A stretch of 23,333 nucleotides of DNA from Paracoccaceae bacterium (GTDB taxonomy: Bacteria > Pseudomonadota > Alphaproteobacteria > Rhodobacterales > Rhodobacteraceae), in the NCBI GenBank assembly GCA_012036325.1, contig JAAUPC010000008.1, positions 1 through 23,333 of the forward strand. The letters are read 5' to 3'. The notes beneath the pieces were generated by a model. It was given only the letters and a program-made list of their open reading frames with translations, searched no databases and was not told the DNA's origin. Positions within the stretch are counted from its first letter, which is position 1. Each line of letters begins with the position of its first letter. Shown here piece by piece: positions 16,642-23,333 of this stretch. The position numbers and the translations under genes are program-made.

Positions 16642-18579
16642 TCAGTCTCCCGCCGCGCGGCCGCGCAGGGCGATGATCCCCCTCGGGCGGAACTGGATGA
16701 AAAGGATGATGAAAAGGATCATGTAGGTCTGTGCGGCCAGGGTGTTCGACGGGTTCAGGAATTCGATCACCTTTTGCAGGGACCCGATCATCGTGGCCCC
16801 TGCAAGGGTGCCCCAGACGTTGCCAACCCCGCCAACGACCACGGTCATGAAGGATTGCACGATGTAATCCGCCCCCATTTCCGAGGTCACCTTGGCGTAA
16901 AGACCGATGGCCACCCCGGCAATGCCTGCAATGCCAGACCCAAGGCCGAAGGTCAGCATGTTGATCCGGTCAGGGTTGATGCCCATCGATGCCGCCATCG
17001 CCGGGTTCTGCGTGACGGCCCGGACCTCAAGGCCAAGGCGGGTGCGCTTCATCAGATAAAGGAAGAACATCAGGAAAATCAGCGCCAGCACGAAGATCGC
17101 AATGCGGATGTAGCTGATCGACACGACGTCGTTGAATTCAAGCGCGCCATCCAGCCACCCCGGGGCGGTGAGGGGGCGTGCCTGCGTGCCGAAGACGTTC
17201 TTCAAAATCTGCTGCAGCGCGATGGAGATGCCAAATGTCGCCAGCAACGTCTCAAGCGGGCGCTTGTAAAGGTGGCGGATCACCAGACGCTCCATCGCGA
17301 CGCCCGCCCCGAAGGTGACCGCAAAGGCAACCGGAAGGGCGATCAGGATAGAAAGCGTGTAGTCCGGCACGAAAAGCTGCACCACAAACCCAGTATAGGC
17401 GCCCATGGTGATGAACTCGCCATGCGCCATATTGATGACGCCCATCACGCCGAAGGTGATGGCAAGGCCAATGGCCGCCAGAAAGAAGATCGCGGCGAGG
17501 GACAGCGCATCAAGGCCAAGGTCGGCGGCCTGCATGAAAGCGACCTTGCGGTCGATGGCCGCAAGTGTCGCGGTGGCTGCCGAGGTGACGGTCGCGTCAG
17601 GTTCGACATAGACCTCATGGAAACTGTGCGCGGCAAGGGCGGCGGTCACTTCGTCATCCGTCGCAGCCGTCGGGACCGTTCCCGCGACCTCCAGCGCCGT
17701 GTAAGCGCGGTTGCGGGCCTCCTGCGTGTTCAGCGCGGCGACCGGGATACCGCCCACGCTGCCATCCACGATATTGGCCAAAAGGGCCGCGCGCTGGTCT
17801 TCGAGCGTAAGACGGGCAGGGGCAAGCGAGGCTGCGACCAGAATGTCATAGGCCTCAACCGTCGTCAGGTCCGTTCCGGGGACCAGGGTCCGGGCCAGAT
17901 TGCCGGGCGGATCGCCAAGCGATGCGACGCGTTTCGTGGCAACCAGCGGGTTCAGGGCAGCCCGCACGTCCAAAGACGTGTCTGTGCCCAGGCTTTCGAT
18001 CGCGGCCACACGGGCGGCCGGATCGGCATCAAAGCGCAGGGTCAGGAAACGCTCCAACCGCTCCTTCTGCGCCTTCAACACCGGGTCCTCTTCCGATACG
18101 AGCGAGGCGCGCAAAGGTTCCAGCGCTTCAGCGGTCGGGTCGCGGGCGATAGATGCCAGCGCGTCGGCACGGATCGTGGGGTCGGGGTCCGACAGAGTGA
18201 ACTGGACTAGCGCGGTCGCGATCAAGCCGCGCACCCCGGCATTCGGCTTCAGCGCGGTCACATCGGCTGCAACGGCGCTGCCCGCCGCAGTCCCATCAAG
18301 GGCTGTCAGGGCGAAACCGTCGCCTTCGGTGACTGCGATGAACATCGCCTGGTCGGATTTCCGGATCACCAGCCGCCGGTCTTCCCATGCGGTCAGGATA
18401 TCGTCAGCCATCGGGTCGCCGCTGGCAGCAAGGGCGGCAATCACCGGGCCAATGGTCTGGCGCGACGGCTTTTCGATCTGCTCCCGGTTTTCGGCCACAA
18501 TGGCGGCGGCGTCCTGCGCGAGGGCAGGCAACGGCGCAAGCCACATCAGGGCCGCGACAAGAAGGGCGGTCAGGCGCAT
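16642..18579 (-). CDS. urtB: Urea ABC importer permease UrtB with long N-terminal extracytoplasmic region
   Basis: Permease of 645 residues. A signal-like start (MRLTALLVAALMWLAPLPALAQ) leads into about 330 residues of Ala-rich helical sequence with repeat-like units (for example DPDPTIRADALASIARDPTAEALEP in form), resembling HEAT-type repeats, presumably periplasmic. The LivH-like channel follows, with GLAITFGVMGVINMAHGEF, PLETLLATFGISIALQQ and VVVGGVGNVWGTLAGA. Such long UrtB proteins are known in proteobacteria; LivH alone is about 300 residues. I chose ATG 18579, the first residue of the signal-like segment, because the in-frame upstream sequence is the GC hairpin. The ribosome site is weak (GGAT). 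It lies 58 bases after urtA. Confidence 0.92.
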   Translation of the reverse strand: MRLTALLVAALMWLAPLPALAQDAAAIVAENREQIEKPSRQTIGPVIAALAASGDPMADDILTAWEDRRLVIRKSDQAMFIAVTEGDGFALTALDGTAAGSAVAADVTALKPNAGVRGLIATALVQFTLSDPDPTIRADALASIARDPTAEALEPLRASLVSEEDPVLKAQKERLERFLTLRFDADPAARVAAIESLGTDTSLDVRAALNPLVATKRVASLGDPPGNLARTLVPGTDLTTVEAYDILVAASLAPARLTLEDQRAALLANIVDGSVGGIPVAALNTQEARNRAYTALEVAGTVPTAATDDEVTAALAAHSFHEVYVEPDATVTSAATATLAAIDRKVAFMQAADLGLDALSLAAIFFLAAIGLAITFGVMGVINMAHGEFITMGAYTGFVVQLFVPDYTLSILIALPVAFAVTFGAGVAMERLVIRHLYKRPLETLLATFGISIALQQILKNVFGTQARPLTAPGWLDGALEFNDVVSISYIRIAIFVLALIFLMFFLYLMKRTRLGLEVRAVTQNPAMAASMGINPDRINMLTFGLGSGIAGIAGVAIGLYAKVTSEMGADYIVQSFMTVVVGGVGNVWGTLAGATMIGSLQKVIEFLNPSNTLAAQTYMILFIILFIQFRPRGIIALRGRAAGD

Positions 18580-18602
18580 GTGCGATCCGGGGATGAAAGG
18601 TG

Positions 18603-18628
18603 GGGGAGGGGGGGTGTCCCCCCTCCCC
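18603..18628 (-). terminator. GC hairpin between urtA and urtB (attenuator or mRNA-stability element)
   Basis: On the minus strand GGGGAGGGGGG, loop ACAC, CCCCCCTCCCC forms a perfect 11-bp stem 9 bases after the urtA stop. No T-run follows, so readthrough is expected. Such elements after a binding-protein gene commonly keep its mRNA and protein at higher levels than the membrane subunits. Confidence 0.65.
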
Positions 18629-18637
18629 ACAGTCAGA

Positions 18638-19924
18638 TCAGTAGTTCGACTTCAACTGGACGCAGGTGGACGTCTCGGTGTTGTACATCCCGCACTTCAA
18701 CTCGGCCCAGTCGGCCTCCAGCACCGCCGATTCCGGCAGATAGTCGGTCCAGGCATCGCCCGCGACGGGCTCGGTCTGGCTGATGATGTCGAACTGGCCA
18801 TCGGCGCGGATCTCGCCGATCAGCACGGGCTTGGTCAGGTGGTGGTTCGGCAGCATCTTGGCCATGCCCCCGGTCAGGTTCGGGAATTCCTGGCCGATCA
18901 TGGCGGCGCTGACGGCGTCAACCTCGGTCGTGCCCGCTGCAGTGACCGCATTCACCCACATGTTGAAGCCGATGTAATGCGCTTCCATCGGGTCGTTCGT
19001 TACGCGGGCATCGTCCTTGATGAAGGCCTTCCAGGCCGCGATGAAGGCCGCGTTTTCCGGGGTGTCGGCCGACATGAAGTAGTTCCAGGCGGCCAGGTGC
19101 CCGGCCAGGTTGGTGGTGTCGAGGCCCGAGAGTTCCTCTTCCCCGACCGAGAACGCGACGACCGGCAGCGTGTCGGCGGTGACGCCCGCTGCAGCCAGTT
19201 CCTTGTAAAACCCGATGTTCGCATCGCCGTTGATGGTCGAGATGACGCCGACCTTCTTGCCGTCGGCACCCAGGGCCACCACGTCGCCCACGATCTTGGA
19301 CCAGTCACTGTGGCCGAAGGGCGTGTAGTTGACGAAGATGTCTTCCTTCGGAATGCCTTTGGAGATCAGGTAGGCCTCAAGGATGTTGTTCGTGGTGCGC
19401 GGGTAGACGTAGTCCGTGCCCAGAAGCGCGAACTTGGTAACCCCAAGCTCCTCAAGGTAGTAGTCCACCGCCGGGATCGCTTGCTGGTTCGGCGCGGCTC
19501 CGGTGTAGAACACGTTCTTCGAGGATTCCTCGCCCTCATACTGGACCGGGTAGAACAGCAGACCGTTCAGCTCTTCGATCACCGGCAGCACAGACTTGCG
19601 GCTGACGCTGGTCCAGCAGCCGAACATCACATCGACGCTCGACACAGTCAGCAGCTCACGCGCCTTTTCGGCGAACAGCGGCCAATCCGAAGCCGGGTCC
19701 ACGACCACGGCTTCCAGTTGCTTGCCCAGCAATCCGCCCTTGGCGTTCTGCTGCTCGATCAGCATCAGCATCGTGTCTTTCAGCGTGGTTTCCGAAATCG
19801 CCATCGTACCCGACAGCGAATGCAGCACGCCGACCTTGATCGTTTCAGCCTGCGCGAAGGTGGCTTTTGGCAAGGCAAGCGCTGCGATGCCGGATGCCAG
19901 CAGAGTACGTCTGGACAGTTTCAT
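18638..19924 (-). CDS. urtA: Urea ABC importer periplasmic binding protein UrtA
   Basis: Substrate-binding protein of 428 residues. The N-terminus MKLSRRTLLASG carries a twin-arginine-like motif (SRRTLL) and a hydrophobic stretch ending ATFAQA, so cleavage near residues 24-26 and possible Tat export are predicted. The mature part has KVGVLHSLSGTMAISE, FGCWTSVSRKSVLPVIEE, NGLLFYPVQYEGEE and YTGAAPNQQAIPAVDYY, which are UrtA landmarks that separate it from LivJ; FmdD amide-binding proteins are the nearest alternative. The start has GGGGGA five bases upstream. It is the first and probably most expressed gene of the operon, with the hairpin at 18603 directly downstream. The frame is intact. The in-frame extension upstream to 20431 is not coding. 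Confidence 0.94.
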   Translation of the reverse strand: MKLSRRTLLASGIAALALPKATFAQAETIKVGVLHSLSGTMAISETTLKDTMLMLIEQQNAKGGLLGKQLEAVVVDPASDWPLFAEKARELLTVSSVDVMFGCWTSVSRKSVLPVIEELNGLLFYPVQYEGEESSKNVFYTGAAPNQQAIPAVDYYLEELGVTKFALLGTDYVYPRTTNNILEAYLISKGIPKEDIFVNYTPFGHSDWSKIVGDVVALGADGKKVGVISTINGDANIGFYKELAAAGVTADTLPVVAFSVGEEELSGLDTTNLAGHLAAWNYFMSADTPENAAFIAAWKAFIKDDARVTNDPMEAHYIGFNMWVNAVTAAGTTEVDAVSAAMIGQEFPNLTGGMAKMLPNHHLTKPVLIGEIRADGQFDIISQTEPVAGDAWTDYLPESAVLEADWAELKCGMYNTETSTCVQLKSNY

Positions 19925-20388
19925 GGATAGTCCCCCTGTAAGCGCCCGGCGGTCCCCCCCAGCCAATGTGGGGTCAATCCATGCCGGGCAGCGCGTTTCT
20001 TCCTCCAAGACGTCGGTGAAGCCAGAACCTCTGTCTTCCGCTGCCCGTCCCGGACCGCCTGGACCAACCCAGGCAAGTCTTAGGGGCGCATATTCCGGGC
20101 GGCGATCAATCCGCTCGATGCGGCGGACCGATTTGTCGGGCAACCTCGGGCGAAATGCCCAATACTTTGGCACCGAACCGACGCTGCAGCGCAGAAATTC
20201 AGCTTTCCATAAAGGAAGGCTGGGCCCTGACGCAGTGCAGGGGATTCGAAGACCACTTGGTTGACCCAAAGCGGCCAAGCGGGCCGCAGGCGCTTTGCCC
20301 AGACAATCCGGGGCCAACCGCAGTTTGGCTTTGACGATCTGGTGTCTTGCGCCACCTCTAGCTGCCAGCACGAAAGCAGACGCAAGGC
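19925..20388. other. 464-base intergenic region between divergent urtA and the ABC1 kinase gene
   Basis: No convincing gene is seen; the long minus-strand open frame here merely lacks stops and starts upstream of the clear urtA signal peptide. It must hold the urt promoter and probably the kinase promoter. Two small hairpins are visible: GCCTGG/CCAGGC (20057-20074) and GCGGCC/GGCCGC (20271-20287). A TTGACG at 20331 could be a -35 for the kinase, but no good -10 follows. I found no clear sigma-54 (TGGCAC-N5-TTGC) site on either strand. Confidence 0.6.
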
Positions 20389-21711
20389 ATGAACGACGAT
20401 CCACCCGAAAAACCCGGTGCCCCCGTGCCAAGCGGTCGTGGGCTGCGCATGTTGCACATGGGCGGCATCGTTGCCGGTATTGCCGGGGGGGTGATCGGCG
20501 GCGGCCTGCGCCAGATCGTCCAGGGTCAAAGACCCGCTTTGCCCAACCTTCTCCTCACACCGTCAAATGCCCTGCGGTTGACCAACGGCCTGTCCCACAT
20601 GCGCGGGGCTGCCTTGAAGCTTGGTCAGATGCTTTCGATGGACAGTGGCATCGTCCTGTCTCCAGAACTGACAAAGATCCTCGCCGCCCTGCGCGATGAC
20701 GCCCGCCCGATGCCGCCAAACCAGTTGCGCGATGTGCTGAACGCCGAATGGGGGCCGGGCTGGTTGGCGCAGTTTCGCAAATTCGATGTCAGGCCCTTCG
20801 CCGCCGCCTCCATCGGGCAGGTCCATCGGGCAGAAACGCGGGACGGGCGCCTCTTGGCGATCAAGGTGCAATACCCGGGCGTGCGCGCCAGCATCGACAG
20901 CGATGTGGACAACATCGCCACCCTCATGCGCCTGCCGGGCCTTCTGCCAAAAGGGATGGACATCACCCAGCTGCTTGCCGCCGCCAAGGCGCAACTGCGC
21001 GAAGAGGCGGACTATCTGGCCGAAGCGGGCCATCTGCGCCGGTTTTCCGGTCTCCTTTCGGGGTCAACTGACTTCGTGCTCCCCGACCTGCAGGAAGACC
21101 TAAGCACCGGGCAGGTTCTGGCGATGACCTACCTTGACTGTCAGCCCATCGAGACGCTGGAAGCCGCGCCGCAGGGGGTGCGGGACCGCGCCGCTGCCAG
21201 TTTGATTGATCTTGTCCTGCGTGAGCTTTTCACCTTTCGCGCCATGCAGACGGACCCCAACCTTGCCAACTACCGGGTTGAGGCGGCGACCGGGCGCATC
21301 GTCCTGCTGGACTTTGGCGCAGTGCGGCCGGTGGAACCGGGTCTTGCCACCACATTCCGCGACCTCTTGAACGCAGCCCTCGACCGGGACGCTGTCGCTA
21401 TCCGCGCGGCGATGCTGCAGATCGGCTACTTTGGGCCCGACACAGCCCCGCACCATCAGGACCTGATCCAGCGGATGTTCGACCTGGCGATCGACCCTTT
21501 GCGCCAGGACAGTGCGTTTGACTTTGGCCAGTCCGATCTCCTAGACCGTCTTCGCGACATGGGGCTTGCTTTGGGAACCGAGCGTGACCTGATGCATGTC
21601 CCTCCGGCCGAAACGCTGTTTTTGCACCGCAAGATCGGCGGCATGTACCTTCTGGCCACCCGCCTGCGCGCCCGCGTCAACCTGCGCCAACTGGTTGAGC
21701 CGTATCGCTGA
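20389..21711 (+). CDS. ABC1/AarF/UbiB-family atypical kinase-like protein
   Basis: A 440-residue member of the ABC1 (ADCK/UbiB) family of atypical protein-kinase-like ATPases, linked in known members to quinone biosynthesis or lipid metabolism. The family KxGQ motif is at K77-Q80 (ALKLGQMLSMD), the Ala-rich nucleotide loop is at about 138-146 (AAASIGQVH), and the strand lysine is K159 (AIKVQYPGV). The helix-C-like EEAD segment lies at 205-208, the catalytic loop is QTDPNLANY (D289, N294) and DFG is at 308-310. A glycine-rich hydrophobic segment (GGIVAGIAGGVIGGG) near residues 25-39 may sit at the membrane. The start has only a weak AAGG ribosome site. Its role here is not revealed by its neighbours, and UbiB itself is usually longer with C-terminal membrane helices, absent here. 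Confidence 0.88.
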   Translation: MNDDPPEKPGAPVPSGRGLRMLHMGGIVAGIAGGVIGGGLRQIVQGQRPALPNLLLTPSNALRLTNGLSHMRGAALKLGQMLSMDSGIVLSPELTKILAALRDDARPMPPNQLRDVLNAEWGPGWLAQFRKFDVRPFAAASIGQVHRAETRDGRLLAIKVQYPGVRASIDSDVDNIATLMRLPGLLPKGMDITQLLAAAKAQLREEADYLAEAGHLRRFSGLLSGSTDFVLPDLQEDLSTGQVLAMTYLDCQPIETLEAAPQGVRDRAAASLIDLVLRELFTFRAMQTDPNLANYRVEAATGRIVLLDFGAVRPVEPGLATTFRDLLNAALDRDAVAIRAAMLQIGYFGPDTAPHHQDLIQRMFDLAIDPLRQDSAFDFGQSDLLDRLRDMGLALGTERDLMHVPPAETLFLHRKIGGMYLLATRLRARVNLRQLVEPYR

Positions 21712-21848
21712 CCAGCGCCCTACACCGCGCATCTAAAGACAATGTTCCCGGACATTCCGAAAAGTGCCCGACGCGGCTGTCAGCGGCCGATCTGCGCGCA
21801 GGCCTGCGATTGTCTGGTGTCCAAGCAGGGTCCGCACCTCAGCTGGGG

Positions 21849-22955
21849 TCAACTCGGGCCCGGCGGCGCGTAGCCGATCAGGTCGGCCAGCTTCCGGCCC
21901 AGGTCCGTGCCATAGCCAAGGGCAGCCCGCTCCCGGTGGATGGCAAGTGCGCGGGCCTCCAGATCGGCAATGATCGGATCGCTTCTCACAAAATCAAGCA
22001 GTGCACGAAATCCCGGCGGCTCATGCGGAGGATCATGGCGCACTTGCGGGGGTGTATTCCGGCTTGTCCAATACTTCAGGGTATTGGCCATTGCCACATC
22101 CGTCATCCCCAACCGCGCTGCGCCCGAGGCGTTTCCGCGCTGGGCTTTCACCATGAAGCTTTCGGCGGACCGGATGCTGTAGTGATTGACAAGGGCAAGC
22201 TGCTTTGGGCCGCTCAATCGGATGGACGACGCCCGGCGATCCGTGAAGTCTGGACCCATGTCGCTGCCAGCCCCGTTGATCCAGCGCTTCCCCGAGGTGG
22301 AAAACTTCGCAATCATCGGTCGGTGGTTGCGATGAAATCCACGCGTCAATCGGCTTCGCGCCAGGGATTTGACGGCGCAAACCACGCTGTCGCCGTCGCC
22401 GGTTCGATCCATGTTTGCCCAGGAAGATTGCAGGAAGCGGGATAAAACCTCACCATTCTCGATAAAGCGCTTGTCTTCTGCGTTGCGCCCCCTGACGGCA
22501 AAACTTGCAACTTCAAAGTCAGGGACGGACGCAAAGAATGAGGCAAGGTCATGGTCTCCGACGCAAACCTCCAGAAATTCGTCCAGATCGATCATCATCA
22601 TGAAGTCGCTGGCCTTGAATTGGCCCAGGAGGGTCGTCAACCGCAGGGCGCTGATCTGGATCTGGCCAATCTGCGGGAACATCACGCAGGGGTGCGGGCG
22701 GTGCCGCACAATCCCCAGATCATCCAGCCGATCCAGAAGGATGTCCGACAGGTCATCGCAGAAGTTCGAGAAAACAACGATCTCGCGAAACCCCATCGCA
22801 TAGTGATAGGTCGCCCATTCCACCAGATACGGCGCTTCATTGCGGACGATGACACTCAGAAGGCACTTGTTGGGTCCAAAGGGGGAAAGCGCACAAGACA
22901 CACCGGACAGGGCCGGATGAGGAGATGTCCATCGGTACACGCTGTTCCCTTCCAT
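21849..22955 (-). CDS. Glycosyltransferase family 2-like protein (Glyco_tranf_2_4 type)
   Basis: A 368-residue putative glycosyltransferase of the GT2/GT92-like group found in alphaproteobacterial surface polysaccharide loci. The N-terminal strand and donor-site region is LLSVIVRNEAPYLVEWATYHYAMG (residues 32 onward in two parts), followed by IVVFSNFCDDLSDILLDRL. The metal-binding DxD-like motif is MIDLDEFLEV (D123, D125). The C-terminal half, with NHYSIRSAESFMVKAQRG, is typical of this group. No membrane segment is obvious. ATG 22955 has no good ribosome site, and the first 25 residues look unlike the family, so the true start is uncertain. It is convergent with the ABC1 kinase gene (137-base gap). 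Confidence 0.82.
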   Translation of the reverse strand: MEGNSVYRWTSPHPALSGVSCALSPFGPNKCLLSVIVRNEAPYLVEWATYHYAMGFREIVVFSNFCDDLSDILLDRLDDLGIVRHRPHPCVMFPQIGQIQISALRLTTLLGQFKASDFMMMIDLDEFLEVCVGDHDLASFFASVPDFEVASFAVRGRNAEDKRFIENGEVLSRFLQSSWANMDRTGDGDSVVCAVKSLARSRLTRGFHRNHRPMIAKFSTSGKRWINGAGSDMGPDFTDRRASSIRLSGPKQLALVNHYSIRSAESFMVKAQRGNASGAARLGMTDVAMANTLKYWTSRNTPPQVRHDPPHEPPGFRALLDFVRSDPIIADLEARALAIHRERAALGYGTDLGRKLADLIGYAPPGPS

Positions 22956-23212
22956 GGCGACGGATCACATTCAGGCCAGCCGTCGCCGGGCTGCCTGACC
23001 AAGCTGCGGCCCTCCCGGCTGCCGCAGCTTGGACAGTAGCGTATATCGCGCCATAACGTTCACATCAAGCTGACCTCCGGCCCCAGCGCCGGGCAAGCTT
23101 GCCGAAAGCGCAGGTCAGAATGCCGCTGGGCAGCCCCAGAAGACGCGCGGTTTCTACACGCCCATCGGACGGAATCGTCAGGCGGCACTGGGGTTTAGGG
23201 TGATCCCAATGC
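22956..23212. other. Intergenic region upstream of the glycosyltransferase, with a 12-bp hairpin
   Basis: The region lies between the end of the LysR-like fragment and the annotated glycosyltransferase start. Its main feature is CCAAGCTGCGGC (22999-23010), a 10-base loop, and GCCGCAGCTTGG (23021-23032), a perfect 12-bp stem with no T-run on either side. A second perfect palindrome, GGCAAGCTTGCC, is at 23092-23103. A 27-codon minus-strand frame starting MARYTLLSKLRQ spans the hairpin; it could be a displaced 5' end of the glycosyltransferase rather than a gene of its own. Confidence 0.5.
22999..23032 (-). terminator. Possible terminator or structured element
   Basis: A perfect 12-bp inverted repeat with a 10-base loop, about 180 bases beyond the stop of the LysR-like fragment. 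A terminator function is unproven because no U-tract follows; it may instead lie in coding sequence if the glycosyltransferase starts upstream. Confidence 0.35.
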
Positions 23213-23333
23213 TCAGCGCGTGACGTCGCGCAGCTGCTGTCTGATCCAAGTCGTCTTTGGGTCGCTGTCGGTTGCGTCGATGCCAGAACACCGACACCGG
23301 GAACCGTCGCACGGCGATGGGTGCCTCTGCCGT
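23213..23333 (-). CDS. LysR-family transcriptional regulator, C-terminal fragment, frameshifted
   Basis: The 3' end of a gene that continues past the right edge. The minus strand reads APIAVRRFPVSVFWHRRN. Then, if one extra base near 23271 is removed, it reads DSDPKTTWIRQQLRDVTR followed by a stop. The pattern FPVSVFWHRR, DP, W-hydrophobic-R at the very end is typical of the effector domain of LysR-type regulators, where the last strand and helix carry these residues. Without the correction the frame continues as KDDLDQTAAARRH, which lacks that pattern. About 40 residues are visible, so the target genes and effector cannot be guessed. Confidence 0.55.
   Translation of the reverse strand, partial: RQRHPSPCDGSRCRCSGIDATDSDPKTTWIRQQLRDVTR

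Noticed and set aside
16558..18210. A 550-codon open frame on the plus strand opposite urtC and urtB
   Set aside because: It lies entirely antisense to well recognised permease genes, is rich in Arg, Gly, His and Asp as expected from GC-rich antisense frames, and has no domain I recognise.
17900..19930. A 676-codon open frame on the plus strand opposite urtB and urtA
   Set aside because: It is antisense to clear UrtA and UrtB coding sequence and crosses the G/C hairpin; the composition is that of a shadow frame.
19925..20388. Sigma-54/NtrC control sites for the urt operon
   Set aside because: Expected for nitrogen-regulated urea uptake, but neither a TGGCAC-N5-TTGC element nor a TGCACC-type NtrC site could be found on either strand.
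19925..20431. N-terminal extension of about 170 codons on urtA
   Set aside because: The ATG at 19924 has a good ribosome site and starts a complete signal peptide; the extension has no family similarity and overlaps the ABC1 kinase start.
23092..23103. Perfect palindrome GGCAAGCTTGCC as an operator
   Set aside because: It is a single copy, is not at a recognisable promoter, and such 12-mers arise by chance in GC-rich DNA; no partner regulator is evident.

Overview
The window looks like chromosomal DNA from an alphaproteobacterium, most likely a member of the Rhodobacteraceae. It has high G+C, dense overlapping operons, and proteins typical of that group (RbsABC-type importer, urtABCDE, ABC1 kinase). 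This placement is inferred from protein character only. I see no tRNA, rRNA, CRISPR array, insertion sequence or phage gene.

Region 1 (1-11172) is a sugar-acid catabolic locus. A leftward operon encodes a gluconate 5-dehydrogenase-type SDR, gluconokinase and a dehydrogenase cut by the window edge. A rightward operon encodes a 2-ketogluconate reductase-like enzyme and L-idonate 5-dehydrogenase. These are followed by a leftward HbpS/GlcG-like gene and a rightward pair, SMP-30 lactonase and decarboxylating 6-phosphogluconate dehydrogenase. A leftward GntR-type LacI-family repressor comes next, then a rightward ATPase-permease-binding protein importer. Together they can convert L-idonate, 5-ketogluconate, 2-ketogluconate and gluconolactone to gluconate, then to 6-phosphogluconate and ribulose 5-phosphate. 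Four copies of a TGTTATCGATAACA-like palindrome lie in the three divergent intergenic regions and tie the locus to the repressor. No gluconate permease of the GntP/GntT type is present, so the ABC importer is the likely uptake route.

Region 2 (11299-13805) is a leftward CPA1-type Na+/H+ antiporter with a C-terminal cyclic-nucleotide-binding-like domain.

Region 3 (13970-19924) is a complete leftward urea importer operon, urtA-urtB-urtC-urtD-urtE, with tight overlaps and a strong GC hairpin between urtA and urtB. No urease gene is in view.

Region 4 (20389-23333) holds an ABC1/UbiB-family kinase-like gene, a convergent family-2-like glycosyltransferase gene, and the C-terminal end of what looks like a LysR-family regulator.

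A striking feature is single-base frame disruption. About nine apparent 1-nt indels interrupt otherwise well conserved genes: the SDR, the 2-hydroxyacid dehydrogenase (three times), idnD, gnd, the ABC ATPase, the antiporter and the LysR fragment. Most lie at short homopolymers, and restoring one base recovers conserved motifs and family-typical lengths. Assembly error is the simplest explanation, but real decay is not excluded. The urt operon and the ABC1 kinase gene are intact.
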